The position numbers and the translations under genes were made by a program. Of a stretch of 64,000 bases of DNA, positions 18,385 through 26,226 are shown piece after piece. The notes below the pieces were generated by a model, which was not told the DNA's origin, did no database searches, and worked only from the letters and a program-made list of their open reading frames with translations. The DNA lies in contig NZ_CP094656.1 of NCBI RefSeq assembly GCF_030643805.1, positions 3,782,001 to 3,846,000 on the forward strand, in the 5' to 3' direction. Each line of letters starts with the position of its first letter. Positions within the stretch are counted from its first letter, which is position 1. The stretch comes from Alkalihalobacillus sp. AL-G. Its GTDB lineage: Bacteria; Bacillota; Bacilli; Bacillales; Fictibacillaceae.

Positions 18385-19446
18385 ATGGCAGGTTTGAGCG
18401 TGAGTCCGATGCTTATTGAAATTTTAACAAGGAAAGAAATTGAGAATCCAACGGTGTCAGATATTCCCGGAAAGTATTCGAAGCTAATCAGTGAAAAAGT
18501 TGAAGGATTTCCGATGCTGACGCATAAAAACGAAGTACTCATGACGTGTCGGAATTGTGGGTACAACAGTACATATGATGTAGGAACAATCTTAGTCAAT
18601 AAGGAGAAATTCAAAAGCGAGAAAGAAACCGAGGACGCGCTTCAGTTTTCGGGCTATTTTCGTTGTGCGGCGTGCAATGAGGCGGGAAACTGGGAGATTA
18701 GCAAGGATCTGCTTATCCGGGTGACTTCAGTGATCATGGCATCGACAGGTGGAGTTAAGGATGATCGGTTTGGCGTTGGGGCGTATCATTTGTATGACGG
18801 TAGCACGCATCAATTTGCGACCGATTCAGAGGAATATATGTTAGAAAAAATCAGTGAGCGCGACGAAGATGGAGTCGAGCCAAGCAGCGAAGACCTGTCT
18901 CTGATTTGGAATAAGCTTGGGAACTTATACTGGACAGGCAGTCGTCCGGATTTGGCTGTTGCTGCGTTTGAACAATCGCTTGATCTGGATGCGGGACACA
19001 CTGAATCGCATTTTTCACTTGCGCAAATTTTACACCGAGCGGATGAAATAGAGTTAGCTGCGTCTCATTATCGAAAAATGTTGATCGGAGCACGGTATTA
19101 TAAGGGTATGGAGGCATTGGAGTTTCGAGAATTACTAGCGAACGGTTTGCTTGATAGTTTTGCGATAACCGCGAAAACAGACGGAAAGATCCAAGCGCTT
19201 CCTATAAGGGATGAATTGAATTTGACTCCTGCTGAAGCAGATGAATTCGGTGATATTTTCAAGCTAGATTTTAAGCCGAAGCTAGATGATGTGGCCTCCT
19301 TCTACCCCGTTGCGGAGATTTTTATGGGGAAACGGCAAAAAGAACTGCCGAAGGAAGATCGACATTACACCCCTGTGGTCAGTATGGCACGTCTTAAGCA
19401 GCGTAAGCTCCAACAAAAACGTCGCAAAAAGAAAAAACGCCGATAG
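18385..19446 (+). CDS. TPR protein with an N-terminal CxxC...CxxC zinc-ribbon-like part
   Basis: A 353-residue soluble protein. Two CxxC pairs (CRNCGY and CAACNE), about 40 residues apart near residue 60-100, suggest a zinc-binding domain. Residues about 175-245 form two TPR units, WNKLGNLYWTGSRPDLAVAA and SHFSLAQILHRADEIELAAS. The C terminus is strongly basic (LKQRKLQQKRRKKKKRR), suggesting nucleic acid or ribosome binding, and resembles tails of SEC-C proteins, but no SEC-C Cys/His set is visible. A TTG two codons upstream is possible; the ATG is better spaced from GGTGGGG. Function unknown. Confidence 0.75.
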   Translation: MAGLSVSPMLIEILTRKEIENPTVSDIPGKYSKLISEKVEGFPMLTHKNEVLMTCRNCGYNSTYDVGTILVNKEKFKSEKETEDALQFSGYFRCAACNEAGNWEISKDLLIRVTSVIMASTGGVKDDRFGVGAYHLYDGSTHQFATDSEEYMLEKISERDEDGVEPSSEDLSLIWNKLGNLYWTGSRPDLAVAAFEQSLDLDAGHTESHFSLAQILHRADEIELAASHYRKMLIGARYYKGMEALEFRELLANGLLDSFAITAKTDGKIQALPIRDELNLTPAEADEFGDIFKLDFKPKLDDVASFYPVAEIFMGKRQKELPKEDRHYTPVVSMARLKQRKLQQKRRKKKKRR

Positions 19447-19538
19447 GAAATGTTGAACAAAATCGGGGAGTGTTTTCGTCACTTATCGGTCCTTGTCGAA
19501 AATTCGATTGGTACCAGGCACGAGATGTCTGCGAAAAT

Positions 19539-19576
19539 TGTAAGCGGACTATAGTCTGTATGCACCCGATGATTGT
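19539..19576 (-). repeat. Interspersed repeat family, copy 5 (inverted orientation)
   Basis: TAAGCGGACTATAGTCTGTA followed by TGCACCCGATGAT is the reverse complement of the family's 3' half. It is the only copy in this orientation, and lies downstream of the plus-strand TPR gene. Confidence 0.75.
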
Positions 19577-19800
19577 CAGATTTTCGTTACAGAAATCTGA
19601 CTACTTACCCCGAAAATGTGCTGTTTTGGTAGAACAGGGATCAACCTAATAGCGAATGAGTATAAATGGGGATTCATAAGGTAACTACCTTCAAAATATG
19701 TAATAGCCTCCTTGTTAATTCAAGAAAATTGATAATAAAGGATGAAATAAATTCAATTTATGTGTGCAAGTTCCGATTCTAGTGGTGTGTGCGGTCTTTG

Positions 19801-19880
19801 GATAAGGGAATTTCGGAGTTTTGGTGTGTAACTTGAGATTTTCGCGTGTAACTCTGAGTTTTGGCGTGTAACTTGAGATT
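19801..19880. repeat. Imperfect 20-bp-period tandem repeat
   Basis: Three 20-base units, TTGGTGTGTAACTTGAGATT, TTCGCGTGTAACTCTGAGTT and TTGGCGTGTAACTTGAGATT, follow a half-preserved unit ending TTTCGGAGTT. The unit length equals that of the perfect array at 46.7 kb and the words TTTTC and GAGTT recur. The period is not a multiple of three and no reading frame crosses it. Confidence 0.7.
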
Positions 19881-19913
19881 TTCGGTGATTTTACCCTTCC
19901 CGAAGAGGCAAAA

Positions 19914-19962
19914 GGGGCTGAACCAACATCAAACAAACAATGTTTAGATCAGCCCCGTTTTC
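19914..19962. terminator. Bidirectional terminator, long-loop family copy A
   Basis: GGGGCTGA pairs with TCAGCCCC across a 27-base loop that itself contains AACAT/ATGTT. T-runs follow on both strands (GTTTTC and CTTTTG). It separates the convergent TPR and panF genes. A near relative lies at 22.9 kb. Confidence 0.75.
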
Positions 19963-19995
19963 ATTTTCGACGAACAAATTTCGAAGACTTACCTG

Positions 19996-21462
19996 TCATT
20001 CTCCCCAGAAACGCTCGATGATTTGGTTTTGTTGAGAGCGTTGTTGGTGCTGAGTCAAAAGACTGAACACGACGTACCCAATCAAGGACAAAATGACTGG
20101 AACGACGACAGTATGCATTCCGAATAGGTTCGGCGAGTACGTGTGGAACACAATGTATGAGCCGACCCCCATCAACATCGAAGCGAGCGCACCTTGAGCA
20201 TTTCCCTTTTTCCAATACAATCCGAGCACAATCGGCCAGATGAATGCTGCCTCCAGTCCCCCGAATGCAAATAGGTTCAACCAGATCAACAGGTCAGGCG
20301 GGTTGATCGCCATCAAAAAGACGAGAATCCCGATGACCGCTGTTATGCCGATACTCAACGTTTTAACTCGACGTTCTGAAGCGGTTGGCCGGACATAATT
20401 TATGTAGACGTCTTTAATAACAGCCGAACTCACTAACAAAAGAATCGAATCGACAGTCGACATGACCGCTGCCATCGGGGCTGCGAGTACAACACCTGCA
20501 AGCCATCCGGGTAACACTTCAAGCGCGAGCAACGGCATCACCTTATCCCCTACCTCAACACCAGGAATGACAACCCGGCCGAATACACCGATCAAGTGCA
20601 TGCCTAGCATGATAAAACCGACGACGACCGTTCCGATGATCATCGCCCGGTGCATTGCCTTCGAATCCCGATAGGACATCGCTCGAACCGAAACCTGTGG
20701 CAATCCGACGACCCCGATCCCGACCAAAATCCAGAACGAGGAGACGAAAGCTGGTGTCAGTGATCCATCCGCCCCGAACGGTGAAATTAACTTAGGGTTC
20801 TCTGCAGCAAGCTCGGTCATGATATTTTCGATTCCGCCACCAGCGATAATCGTTCCAATGAGCAACAGCAACGTCCCAATCAGCATGACAATCCCTTGAA
20901 TACTGTCCGTAATCGCAACCGCTCGAAATCCGCCAATCACAACGTAAACGAGTACAGATATGGCAAAAATAAAGAGCGAGGCCGTGTAGGAAAGACCTGT
21001 AAACGACTCGATCAGCCTCCCTCCCCCAACCCACTGGGCAGCCATCGCACTGAACAAAAACAAGACAATGCTGAACGCCGATAAGAGAACAACCCACTTG
21101 CTTTGATAGCGCTCTTTTAAAAAGTCGATCAGTGTAACCGCATTTATTTTCCTAGAGACAATCGCAAACTTTTTCCCTAAAACGGCCAGCGTGAAATAGC
21201 CTGTGACGAGCTGTGTCATCGCAAGCAACACCCAGCCGAGTCCCAATGTATAAGCAACACCCGGTCCGCCGACAAAACTGCTGGCACTTCCGAATGTCGC
21301 AACCATCGTCAAGGCTAAAACAAAGCCCCCGAGCTGACGGCTTCCTAAAAAATATTCCTGCAGAAAGTCCGGTGCGTTCCGGATGTGTTTTGACGCGTAT
21401 GTACCGATCGCAAAAACGAGGACGAGGAATCCGATCAACGGTAAAATCACATTCCAATTCAT
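19996..21462 (-). CDS. panF: Sodium/pantothenate symporter
   Basis: A 488-residue sodium:solute symporter (SSF) family protein with about 13 membrane helices. The diagnostic regions are TFGSASSFVGGPGVAYTLGL, GGFRAVAITDSIQG and AAPMAAVMSTVDSILLLVSS. PanF imports pantothenate with Na+ for coenzyme A synthesis. The assignment among SSF members is supported by the overlapping upstream yhdT gene, a pairing conserved with panF in many bacteria. The start codon overlaps the yhdT stop by one base (TAATG). Confidence 0.9.
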   Translation of the reverse strand: MNWNVILPLIGFLVLVFAIGTYASKHIRNAPDFLQEYFLGSRQLGGFVLALTMVATFGSASSFVGGPGVAYTLGLGWVLLAMTQLVTGYFTLAVLGKKFAIVSRKINAVTLIDFLKERYQSKWVVLLSAFSIVLFLFSAMAAQWVGGGRLIESFTGLSYTASLFIFAISVLVYVVIGGFRAVAITDSIQGIVMLIGTLLLLIGTIIAGGGIENIMTELAAENPKLISPFGADGSLTPAFVSSFWILVGIGVVGLPQVSVRAMSYRDSKAMHRAMIIGTVVVGFIMLGMHLIGVFGRVVIPGVEVGDKVMPLLALEVLPGWLAGVVLAAPMAAVMSTVDSILLLVSSAVIKDVYINYVRPTASERRVKTLSIGITAVIGILVFLMAINPPDLLIWLNLFAFGGLEAAFIWPIVLGLYWKKGNAQGALASMLMGVGSYIVFHTYSPNLFGMHTVVVPVILSLIGYVVFSLLTQHQQRSQQNQIIERFWGE

Positions 21463-21752
21463 TACGTCTCCTCGCCCTCTTTATCTTCGAATGGAACTTC
21501 GACGAATAAGAATTTGACCATGACATAGACGAGTACTGAAAACAGCACGAATCCAAGCAAACAGCTGTAGAAGAACCATGCTGGAAACCCGAGTATGAAG
21601 CCGTATTCCGAGACGGGTTTTCCTCCAAGGCCGTAAGCAAATGCGTACCACCAGATGAAGTTGAGTAATGCAAGCCCTACACCCATCAACGCTTCACGAT
21701 TCGATACCCGGAACCGACGATCCTCTTGAAGCGGATTTTGTTGATTTCCCAT
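21462..21752 (-). CDS. yhdT: YhdT family (DUF997) protein, PanF partner
   Basis: A 96-residue protein with two membrane helices (GVGLALLNFIWWYAFAYGLG and FYSCLLGFVLFSVLVYVMV). The FIWWYAFAYG motif is typical of the DUF997 group found next to panF. It probably assists assembly or activity of the symporter, although that is inference. The chosen ATG has GGGGG eight bases upstream; an ATG five codons earlier has no ribosome site. It forms a two-gene operon with panF. Confidence 0.85.
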   Translation of the reverse strand: MGNQQNPLQEDRRFRVSNREALMGVGLALLNFIWWYAFAYGLGGKPVSEYGFILGFPAWFFYSCLLGFVLFSVLVYVMVKFLFVEVPFEDKEGEET

Positions 21753-21982
21753 TATCCGATCCCCCATATTACGTATTCCAATAGGTTATGCGTATATCTT
21801 ATCACGAACTAATCAAGATTGGTTTTGTTAACTCTTTTCCACATGCACGCAACGATTCCCTCTCTTATACTACTTTATTTAAAAGGTATTTCGGCTGTCC
21901 CCCCTTCTATTGGATTGATTTCGACGTTCCTGTATAATCGAATAAACGGGAAGTTGTGGATGAAGTAGAAAGGGAATTTTTC

Positions 21983-22906
21983 ATGATAAAAAAATTATTG
22001 ATAATCCTTGCGAGTCTCATAGGGATTGTGGTCATCGGGGGCGGGGCATATGCCTATTATTTATACGATTCTGTGAAGGATACCGCACGTGAAATTCACG
22101 AGCCGATTGATCCCGAGCGTGAGGCGACCAAGCCAAGGCCGAAAGTGAGCGATGAGGGGCTTGAACCGATTTCGATTTTACTGATGGGGGTGGATGAGCG
22201 CCCTGGTGACCGAGGTCGATCTGACACGATGATCGTCATAACGGTGAACCCGAAAAAGGAATCGATGTACATGTTCAACATTCCGAGGGATACGCGAACG
22301 CTGATCGTTGGACGAGGTTATCAAGATAAAATCAACCATGCTTATGCGTTCGGCGGGACGAAAATGGCGGTTGAAACGGTAGAGAATTTTCTCGATATCC
22401 CGATTGATTATTATTTTAAAGTGAACATGCAAGGGTTTAAGGATATTGTGGATGCGGTTGGCGGGGTAACGGTTAAAAATGAATTTTCTTTTACGGACGG
22501 CGGAAATACGTTCGAAAAAGGTGAAATCCATTTGACTGGTAAAGAAGCACTTTCGTACGTTCGGATGCGAAAAAAAGATCCGGATGGTGATTTAGGGCGA
22601 AACGAGCGTCAGCGTCAAGTGATCAAAGCGGTTATTGACGAGGGTGCGAGCGTGTCCTCGTTAACTAAATTTGATGACGTCCTTGATGTGATCAGTGAAA
22701 ATGTGAAAACGAATATGACCTTTGAAGAGATGACAGATATTCAGGCAAATTATAAGGAAGCCCGTAAAAACATGAAGACGTTCGAAGTTGATGCAACTCC
22801 AACCTATATCAATGATATTTTCTACTTTCTTGTTTCCGAAGTGGAACGGAACGAAATCAGTGAAAAGCTGCAGGAACATCTTGGGATGGAAACAGGGGGT
22901 AACTAA
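21983..22906 (+). CDS. LytR-CpsA-Psr (LCP) family cell-wall glycopolymer ligase
   Basis: A 307-residue membrane-anchored protein with an extracellular LCP domain; LCP proteins transfer teichoic acids and other polymers from undecaprenyl phosphate to peptidoglycan. An N-terminal anchor (residues about 4-28) precedes SILLMGVDERPGDRGRSDT and YMFNIPRDTRTLIVG, whose Arg and Asp residues bind the lipid pyrophosphate, and later VRMRKKDPDGDLGRNERQ. The ATG of MIKKLL has AAAGGGA eight bases upstream; nine further codons are possible but less likely. It cannot be assigned to TagT, U or V by sequence alone. Confidence 0.88.
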   Translation: MIKKLLIILASLIGIVVIGGGAYAYYLYDSVKDTAREIHEPIDPEREATKPRPKVSDEGLEPISILLMGVDERPGDRGRSDTMIVITVNPKKESMYMFNIPRDTRTLIVGRGYQDKINHAYAFGGTKMAVETVENFLDIPIDYYFKVNMQGFKDIVDAVGGVTVKNEFSFTDGGNTFEKGEIHLTGKEALSYVRMRKKDPDGDLGRNERQRQVIKAVIDEGASVSSLTKFDDVLDVISENVKTNMTFEEMTDIQANYKEARKNMKTFEVDATPTYINDIFYFLVSEVERNEISEKLQEHLGMETGGN

Positions 22907-22922
22907 TAGATGAATGGTAAAT

Positions 22923-22976
22923 GGGACTGACCCAACATCCACTTTCTATTGATGTTTTGGATCAGTCCCATTTTTT
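22923..22976. terminator. Bidirectional terminator, long-loop family copy B
   Basis: GGGACTGA pairs with TCAGTCCC across a 31-base loop containing AACATC/GATGTT, followed by ATTTTTT. It shares the skeleton GGGNCTGA-CCAACATC-...-ATGTTT-GATCAGNCCC with the element at 19.9 kb. It separates the LCP gene from the convergent LuxR-type gene. Confidence 0.8.
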
Positions 22977-22997
22977 AATTGTGCTATCTCATTTCAA

Positions 22998-23600
22998 CTA
23001 GTACAGGATGCCACTTTTAAGTGCCGTTACGACAGCTTGTACGCGTGTTTTCGCATCTAATTTATGTAAGATCGTGCTGATATGATATTCAACTGTTCTT
23101 TTGCTTATTAATAATTGCTTGCTTATTTCTAGATTGGTATTTCCATTTGCGATGAAAGCAAGGATTTCTTTTTCTTTTGGTGTTAGAAATTCAATGGAAT
23201 TCTGTAAATTCATTATGTGAGGGTAAATTAATTTGCCTTTTAAAACTTGGATCAAAGACTCGATTAATTCATCTGAAGAGTAATCATAGGTGATATATGA
23301 GGCTACGCCGTTGGATAATGCTTGTTTGACTGTAAGGCTGTTCGTATTTGAATTAAGTACTGCAGTTTTTATTTGATCGTTCCACCCATTTTTTATGTAT
23401 GAAATTAAATTCAGTTCTTTGGAGTTGCCTTCAAAATTGATCATTAATACTAAATTAGGCTGGAGAGCATAGATCATGTTTTGCGCCTTATCAATTGATG
23501 TAGTCGACTCGATTACTTTCATTCGATTATCGTTTTCAAGATGAGCCTTTAGTAGATCATTCAACATCTTCTTTTTACCGACTACTAAAATATCGTACAC
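22998..23600 (-). CDS. LuxR/NarL-type regulator with degenerate receiver domain
   Basis: A 200-residue protein with a response-regulator layout. Residues 1-120 fold like a receiver, but the phospho-acceptor region reads PNLVLMINFEGNS where an Asp is expected, and the N-terminal acidic pair is replaced by VVGKKKM, so classical phosphorylation is unlikely. Residues about 135-198 form a GerE/LuxR helix-turn-helix: FLTPKEKEILAFIANGNTNL, EISKQLLISKRTVEYHISTI. The start is a GTG with GAGGAG upstream. It is divergent from the RiPP operon across 300 bases, so it is the obvious candidate regulator, perhaps peptide- or product-responsive. Confidence 0.85.
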   Translation of the reverse strand: MYDILVVGKKKMLNDLLKAHLENDNRMKVIESTTSIDKAQNMIYALQPNLVLMINFEGNSKELNLISYIKNGWNDQIKTAVLNSNTNSLTVKQALSNGVASYITYDYSSDELIESLIQVLKGKLIYPHIMNLQNSIEFLTPKEKEILAFIANGNTNLEISKQLLISKRTVEYHISTILHKLDAKTRVQAVVTALKSGILY

Positions 23601-23775
23601 CCAATCTCACTCCTCTTCTCTATCAACTATATTAGCTAACATACACCATAACCTCCTAATTATAAAGATTTTCCAATATTATAAGTTATTTATCATGCTA
23701 CTATTCGTTCATTTAACTACCTTCCTATCACTGATTCCGAGAGATAACCGGGATAATTTTCCTATTTTTATAATT

Positions 23776-23818
23776 TTGAAATTTGCACTATACCGAAAGT
23801 ATTATACGAGTAATACTT
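23776..23818 (+). promoter_or_regulatory. RiPP operon promoter with overlapping 8-bp inverted repeat
   Basis: TTGAAA and TATTAT, 18 bases apart, form a good sigma-A promoter about 100 bases before the precursor gene. A perfect dyad, AAGTATTA-TACGAG-TAATACTT, overlaps the -10 element and the expected start point, a position suited to repression. The divergent LuxR-type protein is one possible ligand; the wHTH protein later in the operon is another. Confidence 0.6.
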
Positions 23819-23901
23819 ATTTACTATATATTGCTATTATTCATAAAATTAAGACAAGCATTCGTAAGATTTGCTAATTTTTCTGAAGGGGGTGTCAGTA
23901 C

Positions 23902-24024
23902 ATGTCTGATAATGAAAAAAAGCTTCCGGAATTGACGGTTGAGGAAATCAGTGCAGCGGTGGAAACAGCAATTGAAAATAAAGACGGTGATGATGCGTTT
24001 GATGTCAATATCATTGCTTGCTAA
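23902..24024 (+). CDS. RiPP precursor peptide with C-terminal Ile-Ala-Cys
   Basis: A 40-residue peptide with GAAGGGGG ideally placed upstream. The leader is acidic and helical (ELTVEEISAAVETAIENKDG). The probable core is the last 9-12 residues, DDAFDVNIIAC, with the only Cys as the final residue. The end, Ile-Ala-Cys, satisfies the published EpiD substrate rule of hydrophobic residue, small residue, then terminal Cys. There are few Ser/Thr residues and none in the core, so lanthionine formation is not possible there. It directly precedes a radical SAM/SPASM gene and a LanD-like gene. The call is inference from size, position and the C terminus; the leader/core boundary is not known. Confidence 0.8.
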   Translation: MSDNEKKLPELTVEEISAAVETAIENKDGDDAFDVNIIAC

Positions 24025-24033
24025 CAGTTCGAG

Positions 24034-24056
24034 GGGTCACTAAATTTTAGTGGCCC
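24034..24056 (+). promoter_or_regulatory. Intercistronic hairpin between precursor and maturase
   Basis: GGGTCACTA pairs with TAGTGGCCC (one G-U) around a 5-base loop, ten bases after the precursor stop. No T-run follows, so it is more likely a partial attenuator or 3' protector than a full terminator. Such hairpins commonly give precursor mRNA excess over enzyme mRNA. Confidence 0.6.
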
Positions 24057-24082
24057 TAACCTACTATTTGAGGGGTGGAAAC

Positions 24083-25381
24083 ATGAAACGATCTCGATAT
24101 GTTGTCAAATCAAAATCCGATGATGGACAACATACATTACTTTACAATATACGAACTGGAAGAGGATTGAAGTTTCCGAGGGGTCTCGATGTATGGAATA
24201 ACGATTCACTGAAGCCCTATCTGTCCAAGCACAAATTCATGATTCAAAAAGACCAGCAAGAGGATCAGGAGGTATTAGACGATTATAAAAAGGTACGCAG
24301 GGACAGTCAAACACTGCACCTGATCATCCTTCCTCATGAAAACTGCAATTTCAGATGTGTCTATTGCTATGAAAACTTTGAGAAAAACAAAATGGATCCT
24401 GAGGTTGAGGAAGGTATAAAAAACTATATTAAACATGAGTTATCAACCGGAGACTATAACCTATTTACAGTAAGCTGGTTCGGGGGAGAGCCCTTACTAG
24501 GCATAGATGTGATGGAACGGATCAGTGACTATGCGATCAACCTTTGCAATAAGCTCGACATTAAATATACAGCTGGCATTACAACGAATGGTTCATTGAT
24601 TACGAGAAAAAACCTTAAAAAGCTGTGTGACATGAAAGTAACAAAATATCAAATTACGATCGATGGCATAAAAGAGATCCATGATAAACAACGGGTACAG
24701 GCTAATGGTAAGGGTACGTATGATTCGATCATGAAAAGCCTTGTGCTTATGCACGAGTCCGATGAAAGGTTCAAGGTGTTGATTCGGATGAATGTTTCAC
24801 CCGACAACTTCAAATATGCCAACGAACATATGGATATTATGGAAAAGACCTTTGAAAAGGACCCGAGATTCGAAATGTACTTTCATAACATCGGGCATTG
24901 GGGTGGCAAAAACGATGAAAACGTTGAGGTATGCAGCGAAAATATGATGGTACATCTTTTAGAGCAATCTTCAAAACGGGATCTCCCTACCTTTTCAGTG
25001 AACAAACTAATGGCTCCAGACAATGTATGCTATGCAGCAAACCCCAAGTCATTCGTGATCGGTACAGATGGAATGCTCTATAAATGTACGGTTGCTCTTT
25101 ATGACGAGCGTAATCATATTGGAAAAATAAATGCTGATGGAACGATGGACATTAATGAAGATCGTATGAAGTTATGGACAGACAAAGGGGTTGAAGACCA
25201 AAAATGCAAATCCTGCTTTTTTGCACCTTCCTGTCATGGTGATTCCTGTCCGCTTATCCGGATGCAAACCCAAAAACAACCATGTCCGGATTGGAAAGGT
25301 GATATTCCGCACCTTGTAAAATTGCTTGATATACAGGCAGACGTATTTGATGAGGTCAAAGTTAAACAAGAGGTGACCTGA
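24083..25381 (+). CDS. Radical SAM/SPASM peptide maturase
   Basis: A 432-residue enzyme of the peptide-modifying radical SAM class. The 4Fe-4S motif CNFRCVYC (Cys88, 92, 95) is followed by YENFEKNKM, SWFGGEPLLG and ITTNGSLITRKN. The C-terminal SPASM region has about eight Cys: a pair around GTDGMLYKC, then CKSCFFAPSCHGDSC and a last Cys in KQPCPDW, enough for two auxiliary clusters. Residues 1-75 precede the barrel and may bind the leader. Related enzymes form thioether or carbon-carbon crosslinks. The ATG has GAGGGGTGG upstream. Its stop overlaps the next start (TGATG). The exact reaction is not predictable; with one Cys in the precursor a Cys-centred link is favoured. Confidence 0.9.
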   Translation: MKRSRYVVKSKSDDGQHTLLYNIRTGRGLKFPRGLDVWNNDSLKPYLSKHKFMIQKDQQEDQEVLDDYKKVRRDSQTLHLIILPHENCNFRCVYCYENFEKNKMDPEVEEGIKNYIKHELSTGDYNLFTVSWFGGEPLLGIDVMERISDYAINLCNKLDIKYTAGITTNGSLITRKNLKKLCDMKVTKYQITIDGIKEIHDKQRVQANGKGTYDSIMKSLVLMHESDERFKVLIRMNVSPDNFKYANEHMDIMEKTFEKDPRFEMYFHNIGHWGGKNDENVEVCSENMMVHLLEQSSKRDLPTFSVNKLMAPDNVCYAANPKSFVIGTDGMLYKCTVALYDERNHIGKINADGTMDINEDRMKLWTDKGVEDQKCKSCFFAPSCHGDSCPLIRMQTQKQPCPDWKGDIPHLVKLLDIQADVFDEVKVKQEVT

Positions 25382-26226
25382 TGCTGACTCCAGATGAAAG
25401 ATGTATTAACGAAGTTGTCCAGGGGGTACTGGCAGAAAAGATTCACTTTACAAGAGCAATCGGTGCGATGGTTCCTACCCTTTATCTAACTGATGCATAT
25501 AAAGGAAAAATGGGATCAGGCTTCAACCAATTGGATTTAATAAATGGGGATCAGTTGACCAACTACTATGCGGAATTTGTGCACACACTTCGAGAGAATG
25601 GTAGCCACGCACCCGCTATCAGATTCTTAACATCAAATCCTCTGGTCCCCTGGTCAACTTTTAAAGTAAAGGAAAGTGTCCGGCTGTTTTTAATCAATCA
25701 TGCCTACTATCACTATCTTCATGGACAATTTTGGTTTCATTATGAATTTTTCGGCCAAACCGAAACGGGAGCTCAAATAAACGTTTTACATTATATCAGG
25801 CTGCAAACACAGGCTATGCTGATGTGCTTTTATTCAAAGAAACCAGTTAACCAGCTGATTGACATCTATAACGAGACCATAAACAAAAGGGTGCTAGGAA
25901 ATCGTCTTCAAAGATTCCGATTCGAACTAGAGTTCAGCGTACTACTTATACACTATGGCTCCTATTCCTATGCGCAGCAACAGCTTACATCCCTCGAGGA
26001 TATCAATCAATCGATATCGGATCCACGGATGACCATTGAATTCAATAATGTTTGTTCATTGCTCTACTATAAATTAAATGATTATGAAAAGGCTTTTCGA
26101 TATTTAGACGAAGCACTCAGAGTTGCGTCGGAAACGTTGGATTACGAGGATGACCTTTTCACGTATCTCAGAAATAACAAGGAAAAATTGCTGCATAAAT
26201 GTACAAAAGAGGTGAGCAGTCTGTGA
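25381..26226 (+). CDS. Unrecognised helical protein of the RiPP operon
   Basis: A 281-residue soluble protein, translationally coupled to the maturase. I do not recognise the N-terminal two-thirds, which is rich in aromatic residues and His (LINHAYYHYLHGQFWFHYEF). The last 80 residues look like TPR-type helical hairpins: YAQQQLTSLEDINQS, CSLLYYKLNDYEKAFRYLDE. No metal or nucleotide motif is visible. Possible roles are leader recognition, scaffolding between the two modifying enzymes, or a new tailoring activity. Its position between the radical SAM and flavoprotein genes argues that it is part of the machinery rather than regulation. Confidence 0.75.
   Translation: MLTPDERCINEVVQGVLAEKIHFTRAIGAMVPTLYLTDAYKGKMGSGFNQLDLINGDQLTNYYAEFVHTLRENGSHAPAIRFLTSNPLVPWSTFKVKESVRLFLINHAYYHYLHGQFWFHYEFFGQTETGAQINVLHYIRLQTQAMLMCFYSKKPVNQLIDIYNETINKRVLGNRLQRFRFELEFSVLLIHYGSYSYAQQQLTSLEDINQSISDPRMTIEFNNVCSLLYYKLNDYEKAFRYLDEALRVASETLDYEDDLFTYLRNNKEKLLHKCTKEVSSL

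Noticed and set aside
22998-23600. Phosphorylated two-component response regulator
   Set aside because: The acidic pocket and phospho-acceptor Asp are absent, and no histidine kinase gene is adjacent.
23695-23877. 60-codon frame upstream of the RiPP precursor
   Set aside because: It covers the promoter and dyad, has no ribosome site, and its composition is AT-driven.
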